In this document: positions 47,401 to 51,538 of the stretch, in pieces | Layout of the letters: every line of letters starts with the position of its first letter | Position numbering within the stretch: the first letter of the stretch is position 1 | Origin: Pseudomonas syringae KCTC 12500 | GTDB lineage: Bacteria; Pseudomonadota; Gammaproteobacteria; Pseudomonadales; Pseudomonadaceae | Direction: 5' to 3' | Assembly: GCF_000507185.2 (NCBI RefSeq) | Contig: NZ_AYTM02000002.1 | Location: forward strand, 705,501 to 769,500 | DNA: 64,000 nt | Position numbers and translations under genes: made by a program | Notes under the pieces: model-generated | Database searches by the model: none | What the model was told of the DNA's origin: nothing | The model's input: only the letters and a program-made list of their open reading frames with translations

Positions 47401-49501
47401 GACGCCACCATCCCAGCAGCGCATCCACATCATTGCCAAGCGCTTGTCCAGGCAACAGCGACAGGCTGGCTCCCACGCACAGCGCTGGCCATAGTTCCCA
47501 GACGCAAGCATCGAAACCGACACCCGCCACGCTCGAAACCCGCTTGCGATGGGTCAGACCGAACGCCTCGCAATGCCAGGCCACCAGGTTCACGAGATTG
47601 CGATGTTCGATCATCACGCCCTTGGGCTGGCCGGTCGAACCCGAGGTATAGATCACATAAGCCAGGTGCTGTGGCGCGACCGTCGGCAATACGCGATCAT
47701 GCTCGGTTTCAGCCGCCCGGTTCACGCTTTGCAGATCCAGCACCGGCATCGCCAACGCACCCAGCAACTCCCGGGTCGTACGCTGCAGCAGCACTGCCAC
47801 CGGCGCGCTGTCCTCCAGCATGTAGCGCAACCGCTCCGGCGGATACCCAGGGTCCAGCGGCACGTAGGCACCGCCCGCCTTCAGAATCCCCAGCAAGCCC
47901 ACCACCATCTCAACACTGCGTTCCACACAGATCGCCACGCGGTCGTCCAGAGCAATGCCCAGTGACAGCAAGGCATGAGCCACCTGATTACTGCGTTCGT
48001 TGAGTTCAGCGTAGGTCACGCGCTCGTCGCCGCAGACCAGTGCAAGCGCTTGGGGCTGCTGCTGCGCTTGCTGTTCGAAAAGCTGATGGACCAATAGATC
48101 CTGTTGCAAGGCCTGATGTGTTGCGTTGAACTCGACAAGCACTTGCCGGCGTTCCGCTTCCCCCATAAGCGCAAGCTGGCCAATCGGCGCCGATTCATGA
48201 GCGGCAACCGACTCCAGGAGCAGCGTAATGCGGTCCCGAATCCGCTCAACTTCGTCCGGGCGAAAGCAGGCCAGATTGAAGTTGAAGTCGACGACTACGT
48301 CTTCATCCGAATAGTAATCACAGATAGCGATTGAGAGCGGCGTCTGATCGAAGCCGCTGTACATCCTGATCGCCTTCGAAGGGGCGCCGCCAAAGAAAAA
48401 GTCTGCGTCAAATTTTTCGAATGAAAGCGTGATATCGAAGATCTGCTTGCGCCTGGAATGGCCAATATTCAGGGCGCGATTCAGTTCCGCAATCGGGAAG
48501 TGCTCGTGGCGGTAGCAGCGTCGCAATTCGGCGGCCACATCGCCCATCAATTCGAGCAGGGAGCGATTAGGGTCAACCCGTACGCCGATCGGGATGACGG
48601 AAGAAAACATCCCGATCGTCTGTTTCTGGCGGGCCGTCGTGCGGTTATGCAGGGGCATGCCGATGATGACTTCTTCTGCACCACCGACGCGTGAAAAATA
48701 GGCACTGACGACTGCAAAGAATACCGTGACAGGAGAAAGGCCATGCTCGGTGGCAACCGCGGCCACAGCATTGAACAGGTCACGCTTGATCGTCGAGCGA
48801 ATATGACCGCTCTTGCACATCGAACCCACGGCATGGTCGCCGGACCACTGCAGCAGGGATGGCGGTATTTGTGCGTAGCGTTCGCGCCAAAACGACCGGT
48901 CACGCTCCAGGCGCGGCGAATTCAGATAGGCCTGGTCTTTGACCAGGAAGTCTCTGTAGGAAGAGCCTTCCTCGAGCTCGTCGATGCCCACCAGTAAATT
49001 GTTGTAGGCCTTCGCGACTGCATGGCAAAACAGCGTCGCCCCTGAGCCGTCCATGACCAAATGATGGTAGCGACCCAGCCAGTAGTGACGGGATGCACTG
49101 CACCGTACGAGCTGCGCCTCCCAAAGAATGCCTTCCAATGGATTGAAGGGTCGGGAAAATGCGTGTTGAAGGTATTCCTGCGCTCGCTCGACGCTGTCAA
49201 CGTAGTCTGAAAAGTCGACGAGTTCGAGTGTGATATCGACAGATGGCAACACTCTCTGCCGGGCTATATCACCCTCTTGGAACAAGGCAAGTCGTAGCGC
49301 ATCATTATGCCTGACAACGAGATTGATAGCCTTCTCGAACATTGGAATATCGAGATCACCCTTGATCTCCAGCTTCATGCCAATGTTGTACAGCGGTATG
49401 TCCGGATTCGCTATCTGACCGAGCCAGATACCCTGCTGTACAGAAGATAGTTCATACGAGACATTGGAGTTGTTCGATACGTGTTGATGCGACGACGTCA
49501 T
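29486..49501 (-). CDS. Six-module nonribosomal peptide synthetase with terminal thioesterase
   Basis: One uninterrupted frame of 6,671 residues (20,016 bp). Domain order: C1-A1-T1 / C2-A2-T2 / dual-E/C3-A3-T3 / C4-A4-T4 / C5-A5-T5 / C6-A6-T6 / TE. Carrier serines lie at about 1006, 2065, 3145, 4216, 5281 and 6342 (each in GGHSLLA). Condensation HHxxxDG motifs begin at about 146, 1194, 3339, 4409 and 5471; the dual domain has HHMVLDH at about 2285. C1 resembles EntF/starter C domains, so the first residue is probably acylated. TE has GWSAGG with Ser about 6472. From the specificity pockets I infer Leu, Ser (made D by the dual domain), an unassigned residue, a Val-like residue, a beta-Ala-like residue and Ser. 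No MbtH, acyl ligase or tailoring gene adjoins it. I do not recognise the product. The ATG at 49,501 has only a weak AGGG 13 bp upstream. Confidence 0.95.
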   Translation of the reverse strand: MTSSHQHVSNNSNVSYELSSVQQGIWLGQIANPDIPLYNIGMKLEIKGDLDIPMFEKAINLVVRHNDALRLALFQEGDIARQRVLPSVDITLELVDFSDYVDSVERAQEYLQHAFSRPFNPLEGILWEAQLVRCSASRHYWLGRYHHLVMDGSGATLFCHAVAKAYNNLLVGIDELEEGSSYRDFLVKDQAYLNSPRLERDRSFWRERYAQIPPSLLQWSGDHAVGSMCKSGHIRSTIKRDLFNAVAAVATEHGLSPVTVFFAVVSAYFSRVGGAEEVIIGMPLHNRTTARQKQTIGMFSSVIPIGVRVDPNRSLLELMGDVAAELRRCYRHEHFPIAELNRALNIGHSRRKQIFDITLSFEKFDADFFFGGAPSKAIRMYSGFDQTPLSIAICDYYSDEDVVVDFNFNLACFRPDEVERIRDRITLLLESVAAHESAPIGQLALMGEAERRQVLVEFNATHQALQQDLLVHQLFEQQAQQQPQALALVCGDERVTYAELNERSNQVAHALLSLGIALDDRVAICVERSVEMVVGLLGILKAGGAYVPLDPGYPPERLRYMLEDSAPVAVLLQRTTRELLGALAMPVLDLQSVNRAAETEHDRVLPTVAPQHLAYVIYTSGSTGQPKGVMIEHRNLVNLVAWHCEAFGLTHRKRVSSVAGVGFDACVWELWPALCVGASLSLLPGQALGNDVDALLGWWRRQDLDVSFLPTPIAEIAFAQGIEPASLQTLLIGGDRLRQFPNPDSRVALINNYGPTETTVVATSGLIDATQSVLHIGRPIANTQVYLLDAHGQPVPMGVSGEIYIGGAGVARGYLNRPELTAERFLDDPFSAEPAARMYRTGDLGRWLADGNIEYLGRNDDQVKLRGVRIELGEIEAQLRQIADIRDAVVIAQEDTPGEKRLTAYYTMQETAQAMTAQTLRAALQARLPEYMVPAAYVKVSEWPLTPNGKLDRRALPAPGDDAYASRDYEAPAGEVERALAEIWQELLGVDRAGRNDHFFELGGHSLLAMRLISLVRQRLSVELELAALFANPQLEALACVVAQAQNNTLPQLVPTSREAQLPLSFAQQRLWFLAQMEGASAAYHIPAGLRIVGALDEAALQHALNRIVARHEVLRTTFVQTGDQAAVLCIHPEETGCPLRKYDLTTHADSSSELARLMDEEAIGRFDLQQGPLIRGSLVRLSDDEHVLLLTMHHIVSDGWSMGVLTRELGALYASGCQADADPLPQLSIQYADYAVWQRGWLSGEVLHKQSTYWQTALLDAPALLMLPSDRVRPAQQDYTGDAVPVVLDATLSHELKALSRRHGTTLFMTLLAGWATVLSRLSGQDEVVIGSPVANRMSAEVEGLIGFFVNTLALRVNVSDDPAVEALLSRVKACTLAAYEHQDLPFEQVVELLKPVRSLSHSPLFQAMLSWQNTPPAELALEGLELTLLDSVARTTKYDVSLDLAEVEGRIVGSLEYATALFDRETAQRYVAYLERVLRAMVENERQVVGAIELLGETERRQVLVEFNATHQAWPQDLLVHQLFEQQAQQQPQALALVCGDERVTYAELNERSNQVADILLSLGIAPDDRVAICVERSVEMVVGLLGILKAGGAYVPLDPGYPPERLRYMLEDSAPVAVLVQRTTRDLLGALAMPVLDLQGVNWAAETEHDRVLPTVTPQHLAYVIYTSGSTGQPKGVMIEHRAIVNRLLWAQDQYRLSREDRVLQKTPFGFDVSVWEFFLPLLAGAQLVIARPGGHQDPEYLAGLIADSGVTILHFVPSMLQSFLNQAGPLACSTLRQVFCSGEALPYSLQKHFEQRFAHVQLHNLYGPTEAAVDVTYWHCVPDLHAGIVPIGRPVANTRMYLLDPHMQPVPVGVCGEIYIAGVQLARGYLNRDALTAERFVKDRFSNDPTARMYRSGDLGRWLADGNIEYLGRNDDQVKLRGFRIELGEIEAQLAGCPGVGEAVVIAREDTPGDKRLIAYYTTREAKEIIAVQTLRAALQASLPEYMVPAAYVKLPGWPLTPNGKLNRRALPVPEADAYVSRGYEAPYGTVETALAEIWQELLGVERVGRHDHFFELGGHSLLAVSLMGRMRQAGLSADVRLLFAQPTLSAFAEVLGNGHEVEVPANGIVVGCTRITPSMLPLADLSEDAIERIVRAVPGGTANVQDIYALAPLQEGVLFHHLASVEGDPYLLNTRFALPSEDHLKAFVRALQGVIARHDILRTAVLWEGLDEPAQTVWREAPLAVEALELKAADGDIEQQLQERFDPRHYRLDLTKAPLMKMAYAYDEANSRWVAILLFHHMVLDHTALEVVQHEVQADLLGQAAGLPDSVPYRNHVAQARLGVSQAAHEAFFQEMLGQVTEPTLPFGLHDVQGDGRDIKQARQAVAAELAGRIRRQARSLGVSAASLHHLAWAQVLGRTSGQEDVVFGTVLLGRMQGGDGADRSLGMFINTLPLCLNVGEQGVREGVKATHARLTALLGHEHASLALAQRCSAIAPPLPLFSALLNYRHSAEPQVSDQGDRAWGGIEVLGWNERTNYPLTLAVDDLGEGFALTVQATAGIDPQRVCAYMETALESLVDALEHSPESLLRSLEMLPRSERQLLQEWNATAVDYPQGTCVHQLFEAQVEKTPEAIALVFEARTFTYAQLNARANQLAHHLIGLGIGPDDRVAICVERSPDMVVGLLGILKAGAAYVPLDPAYPEQRLRYMLEDSAPAAVLVQGATRALPGELAVPLLDLEGGCWEAEADHDPVARAVKPDHLAYVIYTSGSSGQPKGVLIEQRGFLNLMHWYLAELKLASDDAVLLVSSYSFDLTQKNILGPLLVGGTLHLAREAFIPEVLLEQIQRERITHINLSPSAFNTLIDANDSRQLDSIRRVVLGGEPIQVARLEMLPEPRPEFINSYGPTECSDVVAWHRLVDDIDCYRSSVFPIGRPIANTRIYLLDTHGQPVPIGVSGEIHIGGAGVARGYLNLPELTAERFLDDPFSAEPAARMYKSGDLGRWLADGNIEYLGRNDDQVKLRGFRIELGEIESRLSECPGVREAVVLVREPCPGDKRLVAYLTAQEGVELSAAQLREQLSQGLAEYMIPSAFVTLARFPLTPNGKLDRRVLPAPEDDAYASRDYEAPAGDVEHALAEIWQVLLGLERVGRHDHFFELGGHSLLAVQLVSRLRQRFEVEVALRDVFAEPTLQGLARQVANAWLSAQTPLTLVDRNLPLPLSWAQQRLWFLDQLDRAAGAAYHIPAGLRLRGRLDRDALQATLDRIVARHETLRTHFALHEGQAIQVIAPATQGFALITHDLRPLDSAAQHETQHEAVERLAREEALAPFDLSRGPLIRGRLVQLSETEHILLVTQHHIVSDGWSTGVLLHEIGTLYRAFSQGLADPLPALAFQYVDYAAWQRQWLQGETLQTQVDFWRQHLSGAPALLELPTDHRRPPLRSYAGGRVSLALSPALTAGLRQLGQRHGATLFMTLLAGWSSLLSRFSGQDDVVIGTPVANRPRSELESLIGFFVNTLALRIRPEGGLSVAALLEQVKAVMLAAHAHQDLPFEQVVEALQPPRSLGHSPIFQVMLALNNTPGGGEFSLPELSLEPLQAPHTTAQFDLSLALVEADGGLIGSLEYASDLFERATIERMAGHLQVLLEGMVADDQQAVAELPLLSCEQRRQVLESFNDTAAAYPADKLLHQLFEEQAAQQPDALAVVDETASLTYSELNARANRLAHYLIGLGIQPDDRVAICAQRSLEMVVGLLGILKAGGAYVPLDPGYPSERLHYMLEDSAPVAVLVQAALQECLPAVNVPQVVLDSVDLSSGTGGLPCGNPDLDALGLTSRMPAYVMYTSGSSGVPKGVLIEHRSVLRLVINNPYARITTEDCVAHGANTAFDASTWEIWSALLNGAKLLVVSQATLLNAARLNHVLIEGGVTALWLTAGLFNEYVDVLAAAFSRLRYLLVGGDVLDPVSVAKVLSRAHRPRHLINGYGPTETTTFASTYEIHALSDNSRSIPIGRPIGNTRIYLLDAHGQPVPIGVSGEIHIGGAGVARGYLNLPELTAERFLDDPFSAEPAARMYKSGDLGRWLADGNIEYLGRNDDQVKLRGFRIELGEIESRLSECPGVREAVVLVREHRPGDKRLVAYLTAQEGVELLAAQLREQLSQGLAEYMIPSAFVTLARFPLTPNGKLDRRALPAPEDDAYASRDYEAPAGDVEHALAEIWQVLLGLERVGRHDHFFELGGHSLLAVQLVSRLRQRFEVEVALRDVFAEPTLQGLARQVANARLSAQTPLTLLTPVDRNLPLPLSWAQQRLWFLDQLDRAAGAAYHIPAGLRLRGRLDSDALQATLDRIVARHETLRTHFALHEGQAIQVIAPATQGFALVTHDLRALDSAAQHEAVERLAGEEALAPFDLSSGPLIRGRLVQLSETEHILLVTQHHIVSDGWSTGVLLHEIGTLYRAFSQGLADPLPALAFQYVDYAAWQRQWLQGETLQTQVDFWRQHLSGAPALLELPTDHRRPPLRSYAGGRVSLALSPALTTGLRQLGQRHGATLFMTLLAGWSSLLSRFSGQDDVVIGTPVANRPRSELESLIGFFVNTLALRIRPEGRLSVAALLEQVKTVMLAAHAHQDLPFEQVVEALQPPRSLGHSPIFQVMLALNNTPGGGEFSLPELSLEPLQAPHTTAQFDLSLALVEADGGLIGSLEYASDLFERATIERMAGHLQVLLEGMVADDQQAVGELPLLSCEQRRQVLESFNDTAAAYPADKLIHQLFEEQAAQQPDALAVVDDAGSLTYGELNTRANRLAHYLIGLGIQPDDRVAICAQRSLEMVVGLLGIFKAGGAYVPLDPAYPEQRLRYMLEDSTPVAVLVQAETRALLGELAVPTLDLQDADWEVEAEHNPVVPAITPQHLAYVIYTSGSSGKPKGVGGPHQAMVNRLYWMHSTFGGQRLEKHAQKTSISFLDSVTETLMPLLFGAQLHIVSPLASRDPIQLWQAVTEHQLTRLVLVPSLLEELSRIENRQISPEKRLIVCSGEVFSSSLLARTRAWLPSATILNFYGSSEAAGDSTFYLCDSAVQAGHSLPIGRPIANTRIYLLDANGQPVPIGVIGEIHIGGAGVARGYLNMPELTAERFLDDPFSAEPAARMYRSGDLGRWLADGNIEYLGRNDDQVKLRGFRIELGEIESKLSECPGVREAVVLVREHRPGDKRLVAYLKAQEGAVLSAAQLREQLSQGLAEYMIPSAFVTLARFPQTPSGKLDRRALPAPEDDAYASRVYEAPAGDVEHALADIWQVLLGLERVGRHDHFFELGGHSLLAVQLVSRLRQRFEVEVALRDVFAEPTLQGLARQVANARLSAQTPLTLVDRDLPLPLSWAQQRLWFLDQLDRAAGAAYHIPAGLRLRGRLNCEALQATLDRIVARHETLRTHFALHEGQAIQVIAPATQGFALVTHDLRALDSAAQHEAVERLAGEEALAPFDLSSGPLIRGRLVQLSETEHILLVTQHHIVSDGWSTGVLLHEIGTLYRAFSQGLADPLPALAFQYVDYAAWQRQWLQGETLQMQVDFWRQHLSGAPALLELPTDHRRPPLRSYAGGRVSLALSPALTAGLRQLGQRHGATLFMTLLAGWSSLLSRFSGQDDVVIGTPVANRPRSELESLIGFFVNTLALRIRPEVGLSVAALLEQVKAVMLAAHAHQDLPFEQVVEALQPPRSLGHSPIFQVMLALNNTPGGGEFSLPELSLEPLQAPHTTAQFDLSLALVEADGGLVGSLEYASDLFERATIERMAGHLQVLLEAMVADDQQSVAELPLLSCEQRRQVLESFNDTAAAYPADKLLHQLFEEQAAQQPDALAVVDDAGSLTYGELNARANRLAHYLIGLGIQPDDRVAICAQRSLEMVVGLLGILKAGGAYVPLDPGYPSERLRYMLEDSAPVAVLVQGETRTLLGELAVPTLDLQAGDWEVEAEHNPAVPAITPQHLAYVIYTSGSTGKPKGVANQHDGVVNRLWWAKSEYRIGADDRVLQKTPFGFDVSVWEIFLPLLAGAQLVMARPGGHQDPHYLMEVIERRSISMLHFVPSMLQAFVNQTPAGRCSTLKRVLCSGEALPHALLLQGQAHFPKSELHNLYGPTEAAIDVTAWHYVAEQDIGIVPIGRPIANTQIYLLDAHGQPVPIGVSGEIHIGGIGVARGYLNRPELTAERFLEDPFSTEPAARMYRSGDLGRWLADGNIEYLGRNDDQVKLRGYRIELGEIESQLAGCPGVREAVVLAREHRPGDKRLVAYLTAQEGAVLSATQLREQLSQGLAEYMIPSAFVTLTRFPLTPNGKLDRRALPAPEDDAYASRGYEAPVGEIEHALAEIWQALLGLERVGRHDHFFELGGHSLLAVQLVSCLRQRFKVEVALGDLFMHPTICELAASCHSGLSMALHPNLTTIRKEGAQHPLFLIHEGSGDIGYAQQLAKQIPSDIPVYGFSASGLQSGEEHLTTIEAMASRYIEGIRHIQPQGPYRVAGWSAGGTIAYEIAHQLIGAGATVEFLGLIDTTSDYRHLFDAQEGGYAHLDERPDFDEIEALLRLLPPDVRQGPVRHLAAARDFEALLAYTQVQGLLPEGIESDLAKRYLALIRSIGLALYRYMPPALPVRVTLFSAMGENRSDISIGWEALMPKEQLQVISIMGTHHSIVKEPDIRELGRAILEAVTNKGRASQTRLPLETV
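29489..30384 (-). other. NRPS terminal thioesterase domain
   Basis: A type I TE of about 290 residues with HPLFLIHEGSGD, the nucleophile elbow GWSAGGTIAYE (Ser near residue 6472) and a late His in GTHHSIVKEP. A single TE is present, unlike the tandem TEs of most Pseudomonas lipopeptide synthetases. It releases the hexapeptide by hydrolysis or cyclisation; the sequence does not tell which. Confidence 0.85.
30385..33569 (-). other. NRPS module 6: LCL C - A(Ser) - T
   Basis: C6 has HHIVSDGWS. The A core (FDVSVWEIF; LHFVPSM; VLCSGE; HNLYGPTEAAID) reads D-V-W-H-L-S-L-I-D-K, a textbook serine code, while its flanks match modules 4 and 5 rather than the other Ser module 2. Confidence 0.8.
33570..36764 (-). 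other. NRPS module 5: LCL C - A(beta-Ala-like) - T
   Basis: The A core reads SISFLDSVTET instead of FDxSxWE, so the position that normally holds the Asp binding the alpha-amino group is Leu, with Asp at the next position. The extracted code L-D-T-V-V-S-F-G-D-K resembles the beta-alanine pattern V-D-x-V-I-S-x-G-D-K. GSSEAA replaces the usual GPTE. The module is otherwise intact, with K in PSGKLDRR. Confidence 0.65.
36765..39974 (-). other. NRPS module 4: LCL C - A(Val-like) - T
   Basis: C4 has HHIVSDGWS. The A domain (FDASTWEIW; LWLTAG; LLVGGD; NGYGPTETTTF) reads D-A-W-W-L-G-G-T-F-K, close to valine codes such as D-A-F-W-I-G-G-T-F-K; an aromatic or Ile residue is not excluded. The C region is nearly identical in DNA to those of modules 5 and 6. 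Confidence 0.7.
39975..43214 (-). other. NRPS module 3: dual E/C - A(unassigned) - T
   Basis: The C domain starts IYALAPLQEGVLFHHLASVE followed by GD, carrying the HH[I/L]xxxxGD N-terminal signature of dual epimerisation/condensation domains; its core motif is HHMVLDH instead of HHxxxDG. The A domain has the uncommon FDLTQKNILGP core and reads D-L-K-N-V-G-S-D-V-K, for which I have no confident substrate. Confidence 0.75.
43215..46389 (-). other. NRPS module 2: LCL C - A(Ser) - T
   Basis: C2 has HHIVSDGWS and no epimerase-like extension. The A domain (FDVSVWEFF; LHFVPSM; VFCSGE; HNLYGPTEAAVD) reads D-V-W-H-F-S-L-V-D-K, a serine code. The next module's dual E/C domain should epimerise this residue. 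Confidence 0.8.
46390..49501 (-). other. NRPS module 1: starter C - A(Leu) - T
   Basis: C1 opens with SSVQQGIWLGQ and has YHHLVMDGSG, the EntF/starter style, with nothing upstream to donate a peptide. The A domain (YTSGSTGQPKG near residue 621; GFDACVWELW; FLPTP; LLIGGD; NNYGPTETTVV) gives the pocket code D-A-W-F-L-G-N-V-V-K, a classic leucine code. Confidence 0.8.
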
Positions 49502-50163
49502 GCGTAAACATCCCTGATTTTAATATCCTTTCGGGAGCCGAGTGACGATGTCCGCGGCCCTGCCGAATTCCTGGCGTGCTGGCCAAGTTCCATACAGAAC
49601 TCGGCAGTTACAGCACAAGTTTGTCGCAGATAAACCGGATGTCAGAACCTGGCTTGCCCTGTCTGCATGACTGCCATCGGGACCTGGGAGAATGTCATTG
49701 ATGTGCCGACAGTACCGGCTAGTAGCACCTTGATACTTCCGGCCTGCGGATTTCTCTATTTTTCCGTTAGTCATGAGCGGCACGAACCGACGAAAAAAAG
49801 ACCCTGACCCCGGATAAGCTGCTAGACCTGCAATAATAGCGTTGACACTTACAAAGAGAAAAACAGAAATGAGGGCTTGTCCCGTATTACCAGTGCACCC
49901 CTCCCGCATTCAATAAACCGTTTTCGCTTCATTTGCCAAGGCAAAACGCGGGCATATCACCTTATCTGTAAGCGTTGGACTGATCGATAGACGCGGGGTT
50001 TGAACTTTGCTCAAAGCGCTGCTCAATTGGCTGGCCAGTCAACAATTAGCATGGAACAAAGGAGACAGTAGACTAATGACTCCTGCCCCTCTGTCAGAGG
50101 CAGGATTTAAACATCAATCCCTTAATTTGGAAGCGTTCTCCACGCTTGCCGGGCTCCCACAGC
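49502..50163. other. 660-bp intergenic region upstream of the NRPS
   Basis: I see no convincing gene. It should contain the NRPS promoter. A stem-loop at 50,082-50,106 (TCCTGCC...GGCAGGA) lies just after the cytochrome b561 stop and may end that transcript, although no strong T-run follows on the minus strand. A 129-codon open frame on the minus strand (49,909-49,520) has no supporting features. Confidence 0.5.
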
Positions 50164-50760
50164 TCATGACGCTTTAGGCAGGCTTGACCAAGGCAGCATA
50201 CGTCTCAAAACACTGTCGCGGCGTACCAGGTGATGGAAGAGCGCAGCTAACACATGCAGGCTCACCACGACCCAGGCAACCCACTTCCCAAGGAAATGAT
50301 GAACAGTATCTATCGGAGCCTCAAACGCTTCATAGCTTAAACTGAATGTGACACTGAACCAGGCGAATAGCTTGGTTTCATTGAAGCCTGTCATGCTGAA
50401 CAGTCCGAAGTCAGTAGGTGCCCCCGTGCCCAAGTAGCCCGTTAGCGGCATCGCAATCATCAGACCATAGAGTCCCCCGTGCGCAACGTGCGCGAGTACG
50501 TGTTCCAACGCCGAACCGGGCGGGTTATCCGGCTGCATGTCCAGCAATCGCCATAGCAACCTGGGCAACACTAGAAAACCGACTAGCAGGCCAAGCACCC
50601 AATGAATATTGAGCACTGGCAAAGACTCCGGCGAGGTGTCATCCATGAACCAGATAACGTAATAGACGACGATGTAAGCCGCGATAAATGAAGCCGCGCT
50701 CGTCCAGTGAAAAAATTTGGCAAGGCCACCAAAACAGGTCGCGCTATTGCGCCATTGCAT
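50164..50760 (-). CDS. Cytochrome b561 family protein
   Basis: A 198-aa membrane protein with four hydrophobic helices (about 15-37, 50-70, 95-115 and 158-180) and the b561 histidines in KFFHW, HWVLG, HGGLYG and LHVLAALFHH. Such proteins hold two b haems and pass electrons from quinol to periplasmic acceptors such as superoxide. It lies downstream of a TetR gene on the same strand with a 33-bp gap and is probably co-transcribed with it. Confidence 0.88.
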   Translation of the reverse strand: MQWRNSATCFGGLAKFFHWTSAASFIAAYIVVYYVIWFMDDTSPESLPVLNIHWVLGLLVGFLVLPRLLWRLLDMQPDNPPGSALEHVLAHVAHGGLYGLMIAMPLTGYLGTGAPTDFGLFSMTGFNETKLFAWFSVTFSLSYEAFEAPIDTVHHFLGKWVAWVVVSLHVLAALFHHLVRRDSVLRRMLPWSSLPKAS

Positions 50761-50793
50761 AGTAGGTATTCCTGAAAAGTGAGGTGGCAGCGG

Positions 50794-51390
50794 TTAGCTA
50801 TTAAGCAGACCGCTTAGTAGCCGTTCCAAGCCTTCAAGTGCTTGGGCCAAACGTGCCTCAATGTCGCCATCAGGTTCTGCGATCCAGAACGATGCTTCGG
50901 TGACAGCGCCATAGATCATTCGGGCTGTCACGGTTGTGTGCAGCGGTGCCACGACACCTTCGGCAATCAGTCCGTCGAGCGCGGCTTGCAGTGCGGCAAT
51001 GCCCAATGACTGAGCGGCTTGCGGAACATCACCGAAGATGGCACGTGCATCCTGCAAGATAATCCGGCGGATTTCCGGCTCCAGTGCCAGTTCAAGATAG
51101 GCGCGACAACGTCGACGGAAGGCCTCCCACGGAGAAGGTGCCGCGTCCGAAATTGCCTGAAGGCGTTCGCCCACCTCGGTCTCGATCTGCTCGATGACTG
51201 CGAGTAGCAATCCTTCCTTATTGCCAAAATGGTGATAGATCGCCCCCCTCGTCAGACTGACTTCGGCGGTGAAATCATCCATTGAAGTATGGGCGAAGCC
51301 CTGGCTGGCAAATGCCTGCCGGGCGGCTGCTACCAGTTTGGCGCGAGTTTGCTCAATCATTCCGGCGCGCGTACGGCGTTGTTGCTGCAT
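50794..51390 (-). CDS. TetR family transcriptional repressor
   Basis: A 198-aa regulator with the N-terminal TetR helix-turn-helix (about residues 14-60: FASQGFAHTSMDDFTAE, SLTRGAIYHHFGNKEGLL) and an all-helical ligand-binding C-terminal part. It is divergent from an MFS drug transporter, with inverted repeats in between, the standard layout for a repressor that controls its neighbour and itself in response to an exported compound. C-terminal features resemble TtgR/AcrR-like members. Confidence 0.92.
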   Translation of the reverse strand: MQQQRRTRAGMIEQTRAKLVAAARQAFASQGFAHTSMDDFTAEVSLTRGAIYHHFGNKEGLLLAVIEQIETEVGERLQAISDAAPSPWEAFRRRCRAYLELALEPEIRRIILQDARAIFGDVPQAAQSLGIAALQAALDGLIAEGVVAPLHTTVTARMIYGAVTEASFWIAEPDGDIEARLAQALEGLERLLSGLLNS

Positions 51391-51407
51391 AAAAGCATCC
51401 TTTTTAG

Positions 51408-51487
51408 TTCACATACGCCGCGCACGCTAATTGACATACCTCTCGAATGTCAATACGATTTGATTTGGCATGCGTAGCGTATGTGAA
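51408..51487. promoter_or_regulatory. Divergent promoter/operator between tetR and the MFS gene
   Basis: A plus-strand promoter TTGACA (51,431) - 17 bp - TACGAT (51,454) overlaps the inverted repeat TTGACAT-N9-ATGTCAA (51,431-51,453). A second pair, TTCACATACG at 51,408 and CGTATGTGAA at 51,478, flanks it symmetrically. The inner dyad is the likely TetR-family operator because binding would cover the -35 and spacer. Confidence 0.65.
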
Positions 51488-51538
51488 TTCTCTTTGATGC
51501 GTTGCAAGTGCATCCTGAAGGTAAGAGTCGGTCAAATT

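Noticed and set aside
30000..49000. Regularly spaced near-identical repeats, considered as a CRISPR-like or tandem repeat array
   Set aside because: The period is about 3.2 kb and coincides with NRPS modules in frame; there are no short repeats with unique spacers. No CRISPR array was seen anywhere.
49878..49897. TGTCCCG half-site resembling a syr-syp box upstream of the NRPS
   Set aside because: The second half (CGGGACA) is absent; CAGTGCA is too poor a match to call a LuxR-type operator of the SyrF/SalA kind.
49520..49909. 129-codon minus-strand frame upstream of the NRPS, possible small partner such as MbtH
   Set aside because: No MbtH signature, no ribosome-binding site and a composition like non-coding DNA.
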